A DNA stretch of 33,446 bases from Polyangium aurulentum (GTDB lineage: Bacteria; Myxococcota_A; Polyangia; Polyangiales; Polyangiaceae), in assembly GCA_945875545.1 (NCBI GenBank), contig CAMCKZ010000030.1:1-33446 (forward strand). Direction: 5' to 3'. The notes under the pieces were generated by a model. That model searched no databases, was not told the origin of the DNA, and was given only the letters and a program-made list of their open reading frames with translations. Positions 16,637 to 24,767 of the stretch are shown piece by piece. The number at the start of each line of letters is the position of its first letter. Positions within the stretch are counted from its first letter, which is position 1. The translations under genes and the position numbers were made by a program.

Positions 16637-18436
16637 TCACTTTTTAACGGCGGTCGCTTGCTTCACGCGCGCGAGAAGAATCTTCGCTTGGAGCATCAGC
16701 GGTTCGGGAACGGTGGGCCCGAGTTTCTCGAAAAACTCGATGCTCGACGTGAGTTCGCGATCCCATTCGCCGAGGTCGATTCGCGTGGCTTTCGCCAGCT
16801 TTTCTTCAGACAAATCGAGACCGGTAAGATCGAGATCGGCGTCTTTTGGTACCCAGCCCAAGAGCGTTTCTTGCGCGCCGACCTTGCCTCGCGCGCGGTC
16901 GACGATCCACTTCAGAACGCGCATGTTGTCGCCGAAACCAGGCCACAAAAACTTGCCGTCTTCGTCTTGGCGAAACCAGTTGACCATAAAGATTTTTGGC
17001 GGGAACGGGATGCTGTGCTGCATCTCCAGCCAGTGGCTGAAATAGTTGCCCATGTCGTAGCCACAGAAAGGCAACATCGCCATGGGGTCGCGGCGCACAA
17101 CGCCAACCTGGCCGACGGCCGCGGCGGTGGTTTCGCTGCCGAGGGTGGCGCCAAAAAAGACGCCGTGCAGCCAGTTGAAAGACTGGATGACGAGAGGCAC
17201 CGTCGTGGCGCGACGGCCTCCGAAAATGATCGCGCTGATCGGCACGCCGCGCGGATCTTCGCAGTGAATGCTCACGGCCGGATTGTTCTGCGCGGGGGCG
17301 GTAAAACGTGCGTTTGGATGCGCAGCTTTTTCCGTTGAGCCCTTCTTCCACGGGCGCCCTTGCCAATCGGTCAGCTCGTCGGGCACTTCGCCGTCCATGC
17401 CTTCCCACCACACGCCGCCGTCTTTCGTGAGCGCCACGTTCGTGAACAGCGTGTCGCGCATCACGGTCTTCATGGCGTTGGGGTTCGACGCATTGCTCGT
17501 TCCCGGTGCCACACCGAAGTACCCGGCCTCGGGATTGATCGCGTAGAGCTTGCCGTCGGGGCCAACACGCATCCAAGAAATGTCGTCGCCGACCGTCCAA
17601 ATCTTCCAGCCGGCAAAGCGCTTGGGCGGAATCATCATCGCGAAGTTGGTCTTGCCGCAGGCGCTCGGAAATGCCGCCGCCACGTAGGTTGTTTCGCCCT
17701 CTGGTGACTCGATTCCGAGAATGAGCATGTGCTCCGCGAGCCAGCCTTCTTGCTGGCCCAAATAGCTTCCGATGCGGAGCGCCAGGCACTTTTTACCGAG
17801 GAGCACATTGCCGCCGTAACCGCTGCCCACGGACCAAATGGTGTTGTCTTGCGGAAAGTGGCAAATGAATCGGCGATCCGGATTGCAATCGAGCACCGAG
17901 TGCAGCCCGCGATTGAAGTCGTTGGAGTCGCCGAGCATGTCGAGGGCGGCCTTGCCCATGCGGGTCATGATCCGCATATTGAGTGCAACATACACGCTGT
18001 CGGTTAGCTCGATGCCGACCTTGCTCATAGGCGAGCCCAGAGGCCCCATGACGTAAGGCACGACGTACATGGTGCGGCCGGTCATTGAGCCGTCGAAGAG
18101 CGCGCCAAGCTTCGCGTAGGCGTCTTGCGGGGCCATCCAGTTGTTCATCGGCCCAGCCTCGACTTTGGTCGGCGTGCAGATGAACGTGAGCTGCTCAACG
18201 CGCGCGACGTCGTTGGAATTCGAGCGGTGGTAGTAGCAGTTGGGCCACCGCTCTTGATTCAGCGGAATCAGCGTTCCATCGGAGACGGCGAGTTCCGTGA
18301 GGCGGCGTTTCTCATCTTCGGAGCCGTCGCACCACACGACGTGGTCGGGCTTCGTGAGGGCCGCAAGCTCCCTCACCCAGGCGAGGAGATTCGCGTTTTT
18401 GGTCAGTGTCGTCGCGGAAAGGGCTTCATTCGACAT
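16637..18436 (-). CDS. pckG: Phosphoenolpyruvate carboxykinase (GTP)
   Basis: It converts oxaloacetate plus GTP to phosphoenolpyruvate, GDP and CO2, the entry of gluconeogenesis. The 599-aa length is that of the GTP class. The N-terminal part has [11 protein letters not shown] near 32-42. [24 protein letters not shown] is a family-specific stretch. The P-loop FPSACGKTN carries the reactive Cys260 followed by GKT. The metal and nucleotide regions include [35 protein letters not shown] and GYNMG-like [12 protein letters not shown]. Together with the malic enzyme in this window it covers the PEP-pyruvate-oxaloacetate node. The neighbour upstream is divergent (154-bp gap, presumably with both promoters). 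One 11-mer (17984) lies inside, with the same sequence and phase as the one at 6549 in the DUF1552 gene. Confidence 0.97.
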   Translation of the reverse strand: MSNEALSATTLTKNANLLAWVRELAALTKPDHVVWCDGSEDEKRRLTELAVSDGTLIPLNQERWPNCYYHRSNSNDVARVEQLTFICTPTKVEAGPMNNWMAPQDAYAKLGALFDGSMTGRTMYVVPYVMGPLGSPMSKVGIELTDSVYVALNMRIMTRMGKAALDMLGDSNDFNRGLHSVLDCNPDRRFICHFPQDNTIWSVGSGYGGNVLLGKKCLALRIGSYLGQQEGWLAEHMLILGIESPEGETTYVAAAFPSACGKTNFAMMIPPKRFAGWKIWTVGDDISWMRVGPDGKLYAINPEAGYFGVAPGTSNASNPNAMKTVMRDTLFTNVALTKDGGVWWEGMDGEVPDELTDWQGRPWKKGSTEKAAHPNARFTAPAQNNPAVSIHCEDPRGVPISAIIFGGRRATTVPLVIQSFNWLHGVFFGATLGSETTAAAVGQVGVVRRDPMAMLPFCGYDMGNYFSHWLEMQHSIPFPPKIFMVNWFRQDEDGKFLWPGFGDNMRVLKWIVDRARGKVGAQETLLGWVPKDADLDLTGLDLSEEKLAKATRIDLGEWDRELTSSIEFFEKLGPTVPEPLMLQAKILLARVKQATAVKK

Positions 18437-18590
18437 GGTTCACCGATAGCGCACCCGCGTTATCAAGCGGCGAGCGATGCGTGTGGGCCTAGCGCAAACC
18501 GTGCAAAGTGTCGCGCAACGGCCACGGAAATTGGCAATGCTTGCCTTTAGCGCGGCGGAAAAACGGGGTTTCGCGCTACGCGTTCGGGCC

Positions 18591-19286
18591 ATGATTCGCG
18601 GATGGTTTTTGGCGGCAATGGCCACCGCTTCGCTTGGGTGCCAGCACGCGCCGCCGGTGGTTGCCGCGAACGCTCACGTCGACGCGAAAGCGCCGCCGGA
18701 CGATGGCGGTTCGTCCCGCGGAAGTGCTGGAGGAATGCAGCACGCGCAAGCGTTGGAGGCTCTCAGAAATCTGCCCGCCCAGACGGTGCAGAGCGCCGAC
18801 GGCCTCGTGCGTATGGGCCTTCCCGCGGGCGCGAATTGGCGTCGCGTCACGTTTTGGGGCTTCGACGCGTACACAGGTTTTCGCTTCGGGCAAGACCACC
18901 ACGCCATCGTGGGCGTGACGCTTTTCGAGCCGTTGCGCGGCGAAGGCGATCGCGGCTGCCTGGCGGCCTTCGACGAATGGGCCAAGCCGTACGTGGAGGC
19001 ATTCTCGTTGAAGCTCACCGGGCCCGTGCCCGCCATTGCGTCCATAAGTGGGCATTCGTCCTTCGTGCGCCGCGTCTACGCAACGGGCGAGAGCCCCCTC
19101 GGGATGGTCGATTATTACGCCGCATACGCAATCATACCAAGCACAACCGACGTATGCGTTGTGGTGGGTTTGGCCGTGCCCGTGCGCGAGGCCGGAGAGC
19201 GCGGAAAGTGGGCGCTCGACCACCTGGCCGACGAGGCATTCCGAACCGTTCGCGTCGATCCGAAGCTCGCACCGCGTAAGCCATAG
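18591..19286 (+). CDS. Putative lipoprotein of unknown function
   Basis: I do not recognise a family. The start at 18591 gives MIRGWFLAAMATASLGC, a short signal and lipobox with Cys17; an in-frame ATG 38 codons upstream would bury this signal. The mature protein (231 aa in total) starts with a low-complexity linker rich in Ala, Asp and Gly. A mixed alpha/beta domain follows from about residue 60, with WRRVTFWGFDAYTGFRFG, GRGCL-like GDRGCLAAFDEWAKPYVEAF and a strand-rich C-terminus. Only one cysteine pair is possible in the mature domain. Its TAG stop is immediately followed by the ATG of the transporter gene (TAGATG), so the two genes are translationally linked, although no shared function is evident. 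Confidence 0.7.
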   Translation: MIRGWFLAAMATASLGCQHAPPVVAANAHVDAKAPPDDGGSSRGSAGGMQHAQALEALRNLPAQTVQSADGLVRMGLPAGANWRRVTFWGFDAYTGFRFGQDHHAIVGVTLFEPLRGEGDRGCLAAFDEWAKPYVEAFSLKLTGPVPAIASISGHSSFVRRVYATGESPLGMVDYYAAYAIIPSTTDVCVVVGLAVPVREAGERGKWALDHLADEAFRTVRVDPKLAPRKP

Positions 19287-20204
19287 ATGCAGAATGCACG
19301 CACATCATCGCCGAGCCGAGAGCTCGCGCTCGTAGGACTTGCGGCGCTCGTATTTGCGACCAGTGGGCCTGTCGCAAAACTCATTGGAACGATCCATCCG
19401 CTCGCCGTCGCTTCGGGTCGCACGGGCCTTGCGGCGCTCGGTCTGATGCTCTGGGACGGGCCCCGAATCGTTCGTGTGTGGCGTGGCGCGACCCGCTCTG
19501 ACGTGTGGAAGGGCCTCGCCGCCGGAGTGCTTCTCGCCTGCCATTTTGCTGCCTATTTGTGGGGACTGGCGACAACCTCGCTGGCCGCGGCTTCCGCGCT
19601 CATCTCCCTCGAACCGGTCGCGGTGCTCGCGGTGGCGGCCCTCGTGCAGGGGCTTCATCCGCGCGCGACGGAGGTCGTGGGGGTCATCGTCGCGACGGTG
19701 GGCGCGGGCATCGTGAGTTCGGCGGCCGGCGATGGTGACCACCGGCTCGTCGGCGATTTGCTCGTGGTCGCGTCGGTATTTCTTTACGGTTTCTACGTGG
19801 CCGTGGCCCGGGAAGTTCGCCCCGAAATGGAGGGAAGACCATACGCAGCCTTTGTATATGTGATAGCAAGCCTTGTGATACTGCCAGTATTACCATTCGT
19901 AGACGGGGCATTGCGGGCCCCATCGGCACGCGACAGCTTCGCGGTGCTCGTTCTCGCGCTCTTTCCGACCCTCGTCGGCCACACCCTCGTTCAGCGGGCG
20001 GCGAGTCGTGTGCGGCCTGCGGTGCTGGCCTTGGTGTCGCCCGGCGAGACCATTGGGAGCATTGCCATTGGAGCCTTCATGCTTCGAATGCCTCCGTCGT
20101 TGCGCGAGGGTATCGGCATCGCGGTGGTGCTCCTGGGGACGACGCTGGCGGCGAGCGCGGGCCACGAAAACGAGGAGATGAGGGCCGATCCAGGCGGCTC
20201 CTAA
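19287..20204 (+). CDS. EamA/DMT-family membrane transporter
   Basis: This 305-aa inner-membrane protein has about ten predicted transmembrane helices in two homologous halves, as in drug/metabolite transporters of the EamA family (RhaT/YdcZ-like). Half one contains LAALVFATSGPVAKLIG and GRTGLAALGLMLW; the end of its helix 4 is SLAAASALISLEPVAVLAVAA, the characteristic EamA end of repeat. Half two ends with LALVSPGETIGSIAIGAFML and GIGIAVVLLGTTLAA, the same pattern. Substrate is unknown; the family exports amino acids, nucleotides or metabolites. The start codon lies in a copy of the dispersed 11-mer: the gene opens ATG-CAG-AAT-GCA, with the motif at 19288-19298. There is no intergenic base between the preceding TAG and this ATG. 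Confidence 0.88.
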   Translation: MQNARTSSPSRELALVGLAALVFATSGPVAKLIGTIHPLAVASGRTGLAALGLMLWDGPRIVRVWRGATRSDVWKGLAAGVLLACHFAAYLWGLATTSLAAASALISLEPVAVLAVAALVQGLHPRATEVVGVIVATVGAGIVSSAAGDGDHRLVGDLLVVASVFLYGFYVAVAREVRPEMEGRPYAAFVYVIASLVILPVLPFVDGALRAPSARDSFAVLVLALFPTLVGHTLVQRAASRVRPAVLALVSPGETIGSIAIGAFMLRMPPSLREGIGIAVVLLGTTLAASAGHENEEMRADPGGS

Positions 20205-20243
20205 ACTGTGCACGGGGCCTCGAACGTCGCGTAAGCTTGGCGC

Positions 20244-21851
20244 ATGGCAGCCCCGATTCTTGGCTTTAACCGCGCGCGTCCGGGGCTCGTCGATGAGACC
20301 GTGCGGCGCGTCGTGCTTGGCACCAAAGATCCCGTGTTCTCCCTCAACGACGCGGCTTTTTGCGAGGTGCGCAGACTTCAATCCGGGGGTTCATCGCGCG
20401 ACGGCGAACTCGCCGCGTGGCGTGACCTCGCGCGAAAAGTGGGGCGGCTCGGGCCCGCCGATCTGACGAAGAGTCTTGAGTCGGTGGCCCGCATGCACGC
20501 GGAAGATGTGGCCGGCAATTTCGACGAGCGGGTCTACAAAATCGCGTCCAAGGCGGCCGCTCCCCTCATCAACGCCCTGCTGTCGCCGCGAACGCTCTTT
20601 CAGGATTTCAAGGGAGCTTTCGACCTCCGAGCGCTGGATGGTCGGGTTGTCGTCGAGGGTCCGACCGAGCAGCTCCGTCGCCTGGCTGAAATCGGAACGC
20701 TCTGCTTCGTGCCCACGCATCTTTCAAATTTTGACTCGGTGGTTTTTGGCTTTGCGCTCGAGCGCGCGGGCCTCCCGCCGGCAACGTACGGGGCCGGAAA
20801 GAACCTCTTCACGAACCCCGCGCTCTCGTTCTTCATGCAGAACCTCGGCGCGTACAAGGTCGATCGCCGGCTTAAACATGCACTCTACAAAGATGTCCTC
20901 AAGACCTATTCGAGTGTCCTGATCGAGCGCGGATTTCACAGTCTGTTCTTTCCTGGCGGCACCCGATCACGCAGTGGAGGCATCGAACGGCGCCTCAAGC
21001 TTGGCCTTGCGGGCACCGGGGTCGAGGCCTTCCAGAACTCCGCCCTCGCCGGAAATCCTCGCCGCGTATTCTTCGTTCCCGCGACCATCAACTACATGCT
21101 CACGCTGGAGGCCGAGAGCCTCATCGACGAGTTTTTGCAGGAATCCGGCAAGGCTCGGTACATTCTCCAAGACGACGACGACGAGTCAACGCGCGTCTCC
21201 AGGATCGCCGCGTTCGTTCGCAAACTGGCCATGCACGACGCCGGCGTCGTTATTCGCTTTTCTCGCCCCCTCGACGTGGTCGGCAACTTTGTCGACGAGC
21301 AAGGCGATTCCCTCGACCCCGCGGGCCGTCCTTTCGATCCCGTCGGGTATCTGCAGAGTGCACGCACCGGCAAGGTGGTAGCCGACGACGTAAGAAATGC
21401 AGAATACACGCGTCAGTTGGGCGACTCGATTTGCGAGAGTTACCTCCGCGACACCGTTTTTCTGCCGACGCATTTGGTGGCCGCGGCAGCCTTCGCGTAC
21501 GTGCACGAGGTGCTCGGAAAGGGCGATTTGTTTGCCCTTTTGCGCCACGAAGACGACGTAAAAGTGCCTCGCGCGGAGCTTGCCCGCCGCGTCGAAGAGT
21601 TGCGCGATCGGGCCGCCGTGTTGGCCAAAGCGGGCAAAGTTCGCCTGGCCCCGAGTCTCTTGATCGACGACGGCGCGGGCATTCTTGCGGCGGGTCTCAA
21701 GGGTTTTGGCGGGTACCACGAGCACCCGGTCATCGGGCAGCAGGGCCAAGACCTCCTGCTCTCGGATACGCGGCTACTTTTCTATTACCAAAATCGCCTT
21801 GTGGCCCACGGGCTCGCTTTCGACGCGTCAAGTTCGTCCGTGCGCATCTGA
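20244..21851 (+). CDS. Glycerol-3-phosphate/lysophosphatidate acyltransferase (PlsB/PlsC superfamily)
   Basis: It probably transfers a fatty acyl chain to glycerol-3-phosphate or a lysophospholipid at the cytoplasmic membrane. The 535-aa protein shows the superfamily blocks in order: block I HLSNFD with catalytic His159 and Asp164 (HX4D); block II GAGKNLFTNPALSFFM; block III FFPGGTRSRSG (from about 235), binding the glycerol-phosphate; and block IV VFFVPATINY. This resembles the PlsB-like N-acyltransferase group more than the small PlsC proteins (about 250 aa). The N-terminal 140 residues and the C-terminal 200 residues are helical and less conserved. It follows the transporter gene by 39 bp. 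Three 11-mers lie inside (20879, 21352, 21398), the last two only 35 bp apart and in different codon phases. Confidence 0.85.
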   Translation: MAAPILGFNRARPGLVDETVRRVVLGTKDPVFSLNDAAFCEVRRLQSGGSSRDGELAAWRDLARKVGRLGPADLTKSLESVARMHAEDVAGNFDERVYKIASKAAAPLINALLSPRTLFQDFKGAFDLRALDGRVVVEGPTEQLRRLAEIGTLCFVPTHLSNFDSVVFGFALERAGLPPATYGAGKNLFTNPALSFFMQNLGAYKVDRRLKHALYKDVLKTYSSVLIERGFHSLFFPGGTRSRSGGIERRLKLGLAGTGVEAFQNSALAGNPRRVFFVPATINYMLTLEAESLIDEFLQESGKARYILQDDDDESTRVSRIAAFVRKLAMHDAGVVIRFSRPLDVVGNFVDEQGDSLDPAGRPFDPVGYLQSARTGKVVADDVRNAEYTRQLGDSICESYLRDTVFLPTHLVAAAAFAYVHEVLGKGDLFALLRHEDDVKVPRAELARRVEELRDRAAVLAKAGKVRLAPSLLIDDGAGILAAGLKGFGGYHEHPVIGQQGQDLLLSDTRLLFYYQNRLVAHGLAFDASSSSVRI

Positions 21852-21973
21852 CGACAGCCCCGCGGGCCATTTGGGGGGGGCCAGCGGCGAATTACGCGCG
21901 CGAGAGCGAAAAGGGACTTGAAATCCGAACGAGTCGGGGCCAATGGACGCGACTCACTAGGAACTGCGCGTCA

Positions 21974-24124
21974 ATGTCCGCTGAATCGAACGCTCCCGAG
22001 ACTGAAATCCCCGCCATCGCCGTTTTTGAGGCTGCGCCTGCATCAGCAGCTGCGCCCGCGCCTTCGCCTGCCGAGGCGGCCGATGCGGCCAAAGGGCCCG
22101 AGGCGGCCGAAATGGCCGACGCCGCTCACGTTGTTGCGGCGCACGACGATGACGATGACGCTGGCGAAGGCCACGACGATGGGGGCGACGACGATGACGG
22201 CCCGGGCGACGCCGACCCTGACGCAGACGCCGGCGCAGGCGGCGAGACGGCAGCAGCGGGCGCCGATGGTGCGGCATCTCCCGCGAAAAAGAAGCGTCGT
22301 CGCCGCAAGAAGAAGAAGCCCGCGGGCCTTGAAGGCGCGCCACTTGAGGGCGGCGGCGAGGCCGGGCAAGCACCTGTGCTCGCCGACGGCGAAGCGCCCG
22401 TGCGCACAGACCCGACCAAGCGCGTCGTTCGCGAAGTGCGGGCACCGAAGGCCGCGTATTACCGCTCCTACAACGTCGGCGACCAGGTGTTCGGCAAGAT
22501 CACCGAGGTCACGCCCGATGCCCTCTTCATCGATCTTTTCGACAAGGGTAAGGCGGTTTTTGACCTGCGCGAAATCCTTGTGCTCGAGGCCTCCGAGGCC
22601 CAGCGCGCCGAACACGAGGCGGCGGCAAACGCAGCCGATGCAGCCGATGCCGCAGCGCCGACCCGCGCAGAGCGCATTGAGTCAGCGGAGTCAGCGGAGC
22701 CAGCGAAGTCAGAGGGCGCAGCTTCGGAGGGCTCCGAAAGCACGGAAGCCGGCGAACTCAGCGCCGCGAGCGCTCCGGGCGCGATTTCTGCAAGTCAAGC
22801 AGAATCGGTCCCAGAGGCCGCAAAGGCTGAAAATATCCGGCCCGCAGCACCGCCTGCTCCACCTGCGCCACTGATGCCTCCTATGCCTCCGATCGTGCTT
22901 GAGGCGGGTGCCAATTTCGTGGGCATCGTCCACAACGACGGCGGTCGCGGCGGGCTCGTCGTGCTCACGCGCCTTCCGAAGCGCGGCGCCCTCGCCAAGC
23001 CCCGCGTTCGTGAGGCTCTCGACCAGAAAACCACGATCGAGGGTCTTGTCACCGGGGCCATCAAGGGCGGCGTCGAGGTCGACATCGACGGCCTTCGGGC
23101 ATTTGCCCCGGCCTCCACGATGGACCTCCGCCCCGGCGCAGACATGCGCCCGTTCGTAGGCGTTCGCCTCGATTTTCAGGTCACGAGCTACGGCAAGAGT
23201 GGCCGCGACATCGTGCTCTCGCGCAAAGACCTCGTCGAAGCGGAGTACAAGAAAATTCGCGCTGAGCGCCTTGCCACCCTTGTGGTCGGCGAGACCGTAC
23301 GCGGCCGCGTGCGCACCATTGTGAGCTTCGGCGCCTTCATCGACCTCGGCGGCGTCGAGGGCCTCGTCCCGTTGCAGGAGCTCTCCCACAACCGCGCCGA
23401 CAACCCCTCCGACGTCTTCTCGGTGGGCGAAGACGTGGAAGTCAAGCTCATTCGCGTCGACGAAAAGGGCAAAATCTGGCTCTCTCGCCGCGCCATCCTG
23501 GAAGACCCCTGGGCCACGCTTGCAGCCAAATACGCTGTAGGTTCGAAGCACACGGGCAAGGTTGTCCGCATTCAGCCCTTCGGCGCGTTCCTCGAACTCG
23601 AGTCCGGAATCGACGGCCTCATTCACGCGGCCGACCTGTCTTTTGAGCGCTTCGAAGACATCAACAAGGTCGTGAAGATCGGCCAAGAGATGGAGGTCGT
23701 CGTGTCGAGCTTGGAGCTTGGGCAGCGCCGCATTGCGCTCCACCCCGCACTCCAGGGCGAGGCCGCGAACGAAGAACCGCAGCGCGCGGTCGTGAGCAAG
23801 GGCGTTAAGGTCAAGGTTATTTCCCATGAGCCCAACGGCCTTGTGGTTCGTATTCTTGGCGTCACGGGTCGCTTGGCCCACGCGTTTGTCACGGGCGCAG
23901 GCACCGGCACACCGCGCGGCACCGACCTCCGCAAGCAGTTCCCGACGGGGCAAATTCTCGAGGCGAAGGTCTTGGAGATTGATCCACGCCGCGGCGAGGC
24001 AAAGCTGAGTGTCAAGGCTTTGCTCGACGACGCCGAGCGAAGCGCATACAATAACTACCGCAAAGAGGTAGGCCGCTCGTCCAAGTTCACGCTCGGCGAC
24101 CTGCTCGCCAAACGCGGAACCTGA
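21974..24124 (+). CDS. Multi-S1-domain RNA-binding protein with acidic/basic N-terminal tail
   Basis: This 716-aa cytoplasmic protein is related to ribosomal protein S1. Residues 1-110 are low complexity: Ala/Glu-rich, then runs of Asp (DDDDDAGEG, DDDDG). A polybasic patch KKKRRRRKKKKP follows near 102-113. The first S1-like segment starts at about 166 (VGDQVFGKITEV). An Ala/Glu/Ser-rich linker of about 100 residues then separates it from the rest. S1-type repeats follow at about 313-425, 436-515 (GRVRTIVSFGAFIDLGGVEGLVPLQELS), 519-590 (GKVVRIQPFGAFLELESGIDGLIHAADLS) and, more degenerate, 606-685. The two central repeats are canonical. It could be this organism's rpsA or an accessory S1 protein (Tex/YabR type lacks these tails). 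The start at 21974 is chosen because upstream in-frame sequence runs through the preceding gene. An intrinsic terminator follows. Confidence 0.85.
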   Translation: MSAESNAPETEIPAIAVFEAAPASAAAPAPSPAEAADAAKGPEAAEMADAAHVVAAHDDDDDAGEGHDDGGDDDDGPGDADPDADAGAGGETAAAGADGAASPAKKKRRRRKKKKPAGLEGAPLEGGGEAGQAPVLADGEAPVRTDPTKRVVREVRAPKAAYYRSYNVGDQVFGKITEVTPDALFIDLFDKGKAVFDLREILVLEASEAQRAEHEAAANAADAADAAAPTRAERIESAESAEPAKSEGAASEGSESTEAGELSAASAPGAISASQAESVPEAAKAENIRPAAPPAPPAPLMPPMPPIVLEAGANFVGIVHNDGGRGGLVVLTRLPKRGALAKPRVREALDQKTTIEGLVTGAIKGGVEVDIDGLRAFAPASTMDLRPGADMRPFVGVRLDFQVTSYGKSGRDIVLSRKDLVEAEYKKIRAERLATLVVGETVRGRVRTIVSFGAFIDLGGVEGLVPLQELSHNRADNPSDVFSVGEDVEVKLIRVDEKGKIWLSRRAILEDPWATLAAKYAVGSKHTGKVVRIQPFGAFLELESGIDGLIHAADLSFERFEDINKVVKIGQEMEVVVSSLELGQRRIALHPALQGEAANEEPQRAVVSKGVKVKVISHEPNGLVVRILGVTGRLAHAFVTGAGTGTPRGTDLRKQFPTGQILEAKVLEIDPRRGEAKLSVKALLDDAERSAYNNYRKEVGRSSKFTLGDLLAKRGT

Positions 24125-24143
24125 CCTTTTCACGCCGTTCGCC

Positions 24144-24182
24144 AAGCCGCTGGGTTCCACGAATCCGGCGGTTTCGCCTTTT
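24144..24182 (+). terminator. Intrinsic terminator of the S1-protein gene
   Basis: Stem arms CCGCTGGGTTC (24147-24157) and GAATCCGGCGG (24161-24171) pair over 11 bp with two G-U pairs and a CAC loop. They are flanked by AAG on the left and followed by TTTCGCCTTTT on the right. It lies 20 bp after the stop codon. Confidence 0.65.
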
Positions 24183-24195
24183 CCTCGCGGTCGGT

Positions 24196-24299
24196 GATGC
24201 GCGAGGCTGACGCGCGAGGCTGACGCGCGAGGCTGACGCGCGAGGCTGATGCGCGAGGCTGACACGCGAGGCTGACACGCGAGGCTGACACGCGAGGCT
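24196..24299. repeat. 13-bp tandem repeat, eight units
   Basis: Eight uninterrupted 13-bp units of the form GAYRCGCGAGGCT run from 24196 to 24299. Units 1 and 5 start GATGC, units 2-4 GACGC and units 6-8 GACAC. The block structure (ATGC, CGC x3, ATGC, ACAC x3) suggests expansion by slippage with spread of variants. It lies between the terminator of the S1 gene and the ComFB gene, and is not coding. Copy number is likely variable between strains. Confidence 0.95.
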
Positions 24300-24384
24300 G
24301 CGGAAAAGTGTGGAAATTTGCACGGGATCACGAATCATCCCCGTGTCAAGTCAAGATGGGCTAGGCTGCCCGACGGAGACGCGC

Positions 24385-24681
24385 ATGGCACGTAAGTGGT
24401 ACGACGACGACGAACTCGACATCCTCAACAACCGCAACCACGAGCGCGTCCTTGATGCGGTCGAGGTGTTTCTTGAGGCGACGCCCACGTTCTGCAGATG
24501 CCGCGATTGCCGCCTCGATTTGGCCGCCATCACGTTGAACGGCCTGCCCGGCCGGTACTACGTGAGCGAGGAGCACATGAAGTTCTACGGGCACTCCGAC
24601 GAGCGCCTGAACGATGATCGCGTGGCCAGGGCGGTTCACGAGGCTTCGGCCGTGGTGACGCGTCGCCCGCATCACGACTGA
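24385..24681 (+). CDS. ComFB-family (late competence development) protein
   Basis: This 98-aa cytoplasmic protein matches the ComFB family. It has a short acidic N-terminus, the helix NHERVLDAVEVFLEATP with Asn18 and Glu20, and then a zinc-type cysteine group CRCRDC (Cys37, Cys39, Cys42). The diagnostic LDLAAITLNGLPGRYYV follows at about 44-60. The B. subtilis founder sits in the comF operon but is dispensable for transformation; cyanobacterial members have been described as cyclic (di)nucleotide receptors. The start at 24385 follows GGAGA at 24375-24379; an in-frame ATG at 24310 would read through an intergenic stretch. No competence gene is adjacent, so a second-messenger sensor is as likely as a DNA-uptake role. 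The minisatellite lies 85 bp upstream. Confidence 0.82.
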   Translation: MARKWYDDDELDILNNRNHERVLDAVEVFLEATPTFCRCRDCRLDLAAITLNGLPGRYYVSEEHMKFYGHSDERLNDDRVARAVHEASAVVTRRPHHD

Positions 24682-24767
24682 CCCGCTTTGTTGTGCCGTG
24701 GCCCGAGGAAAAACCGGCCCACGTGAGCGAGGCACCCGTCGGGTCATAAACGGGTAAAGGGTCGTGC

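Noticed and set aside
24196-24299. CRISPR array
   Set aside because: Units are 13 bp without spacers, and no cas gene is present; it is a simple tandem repeat.
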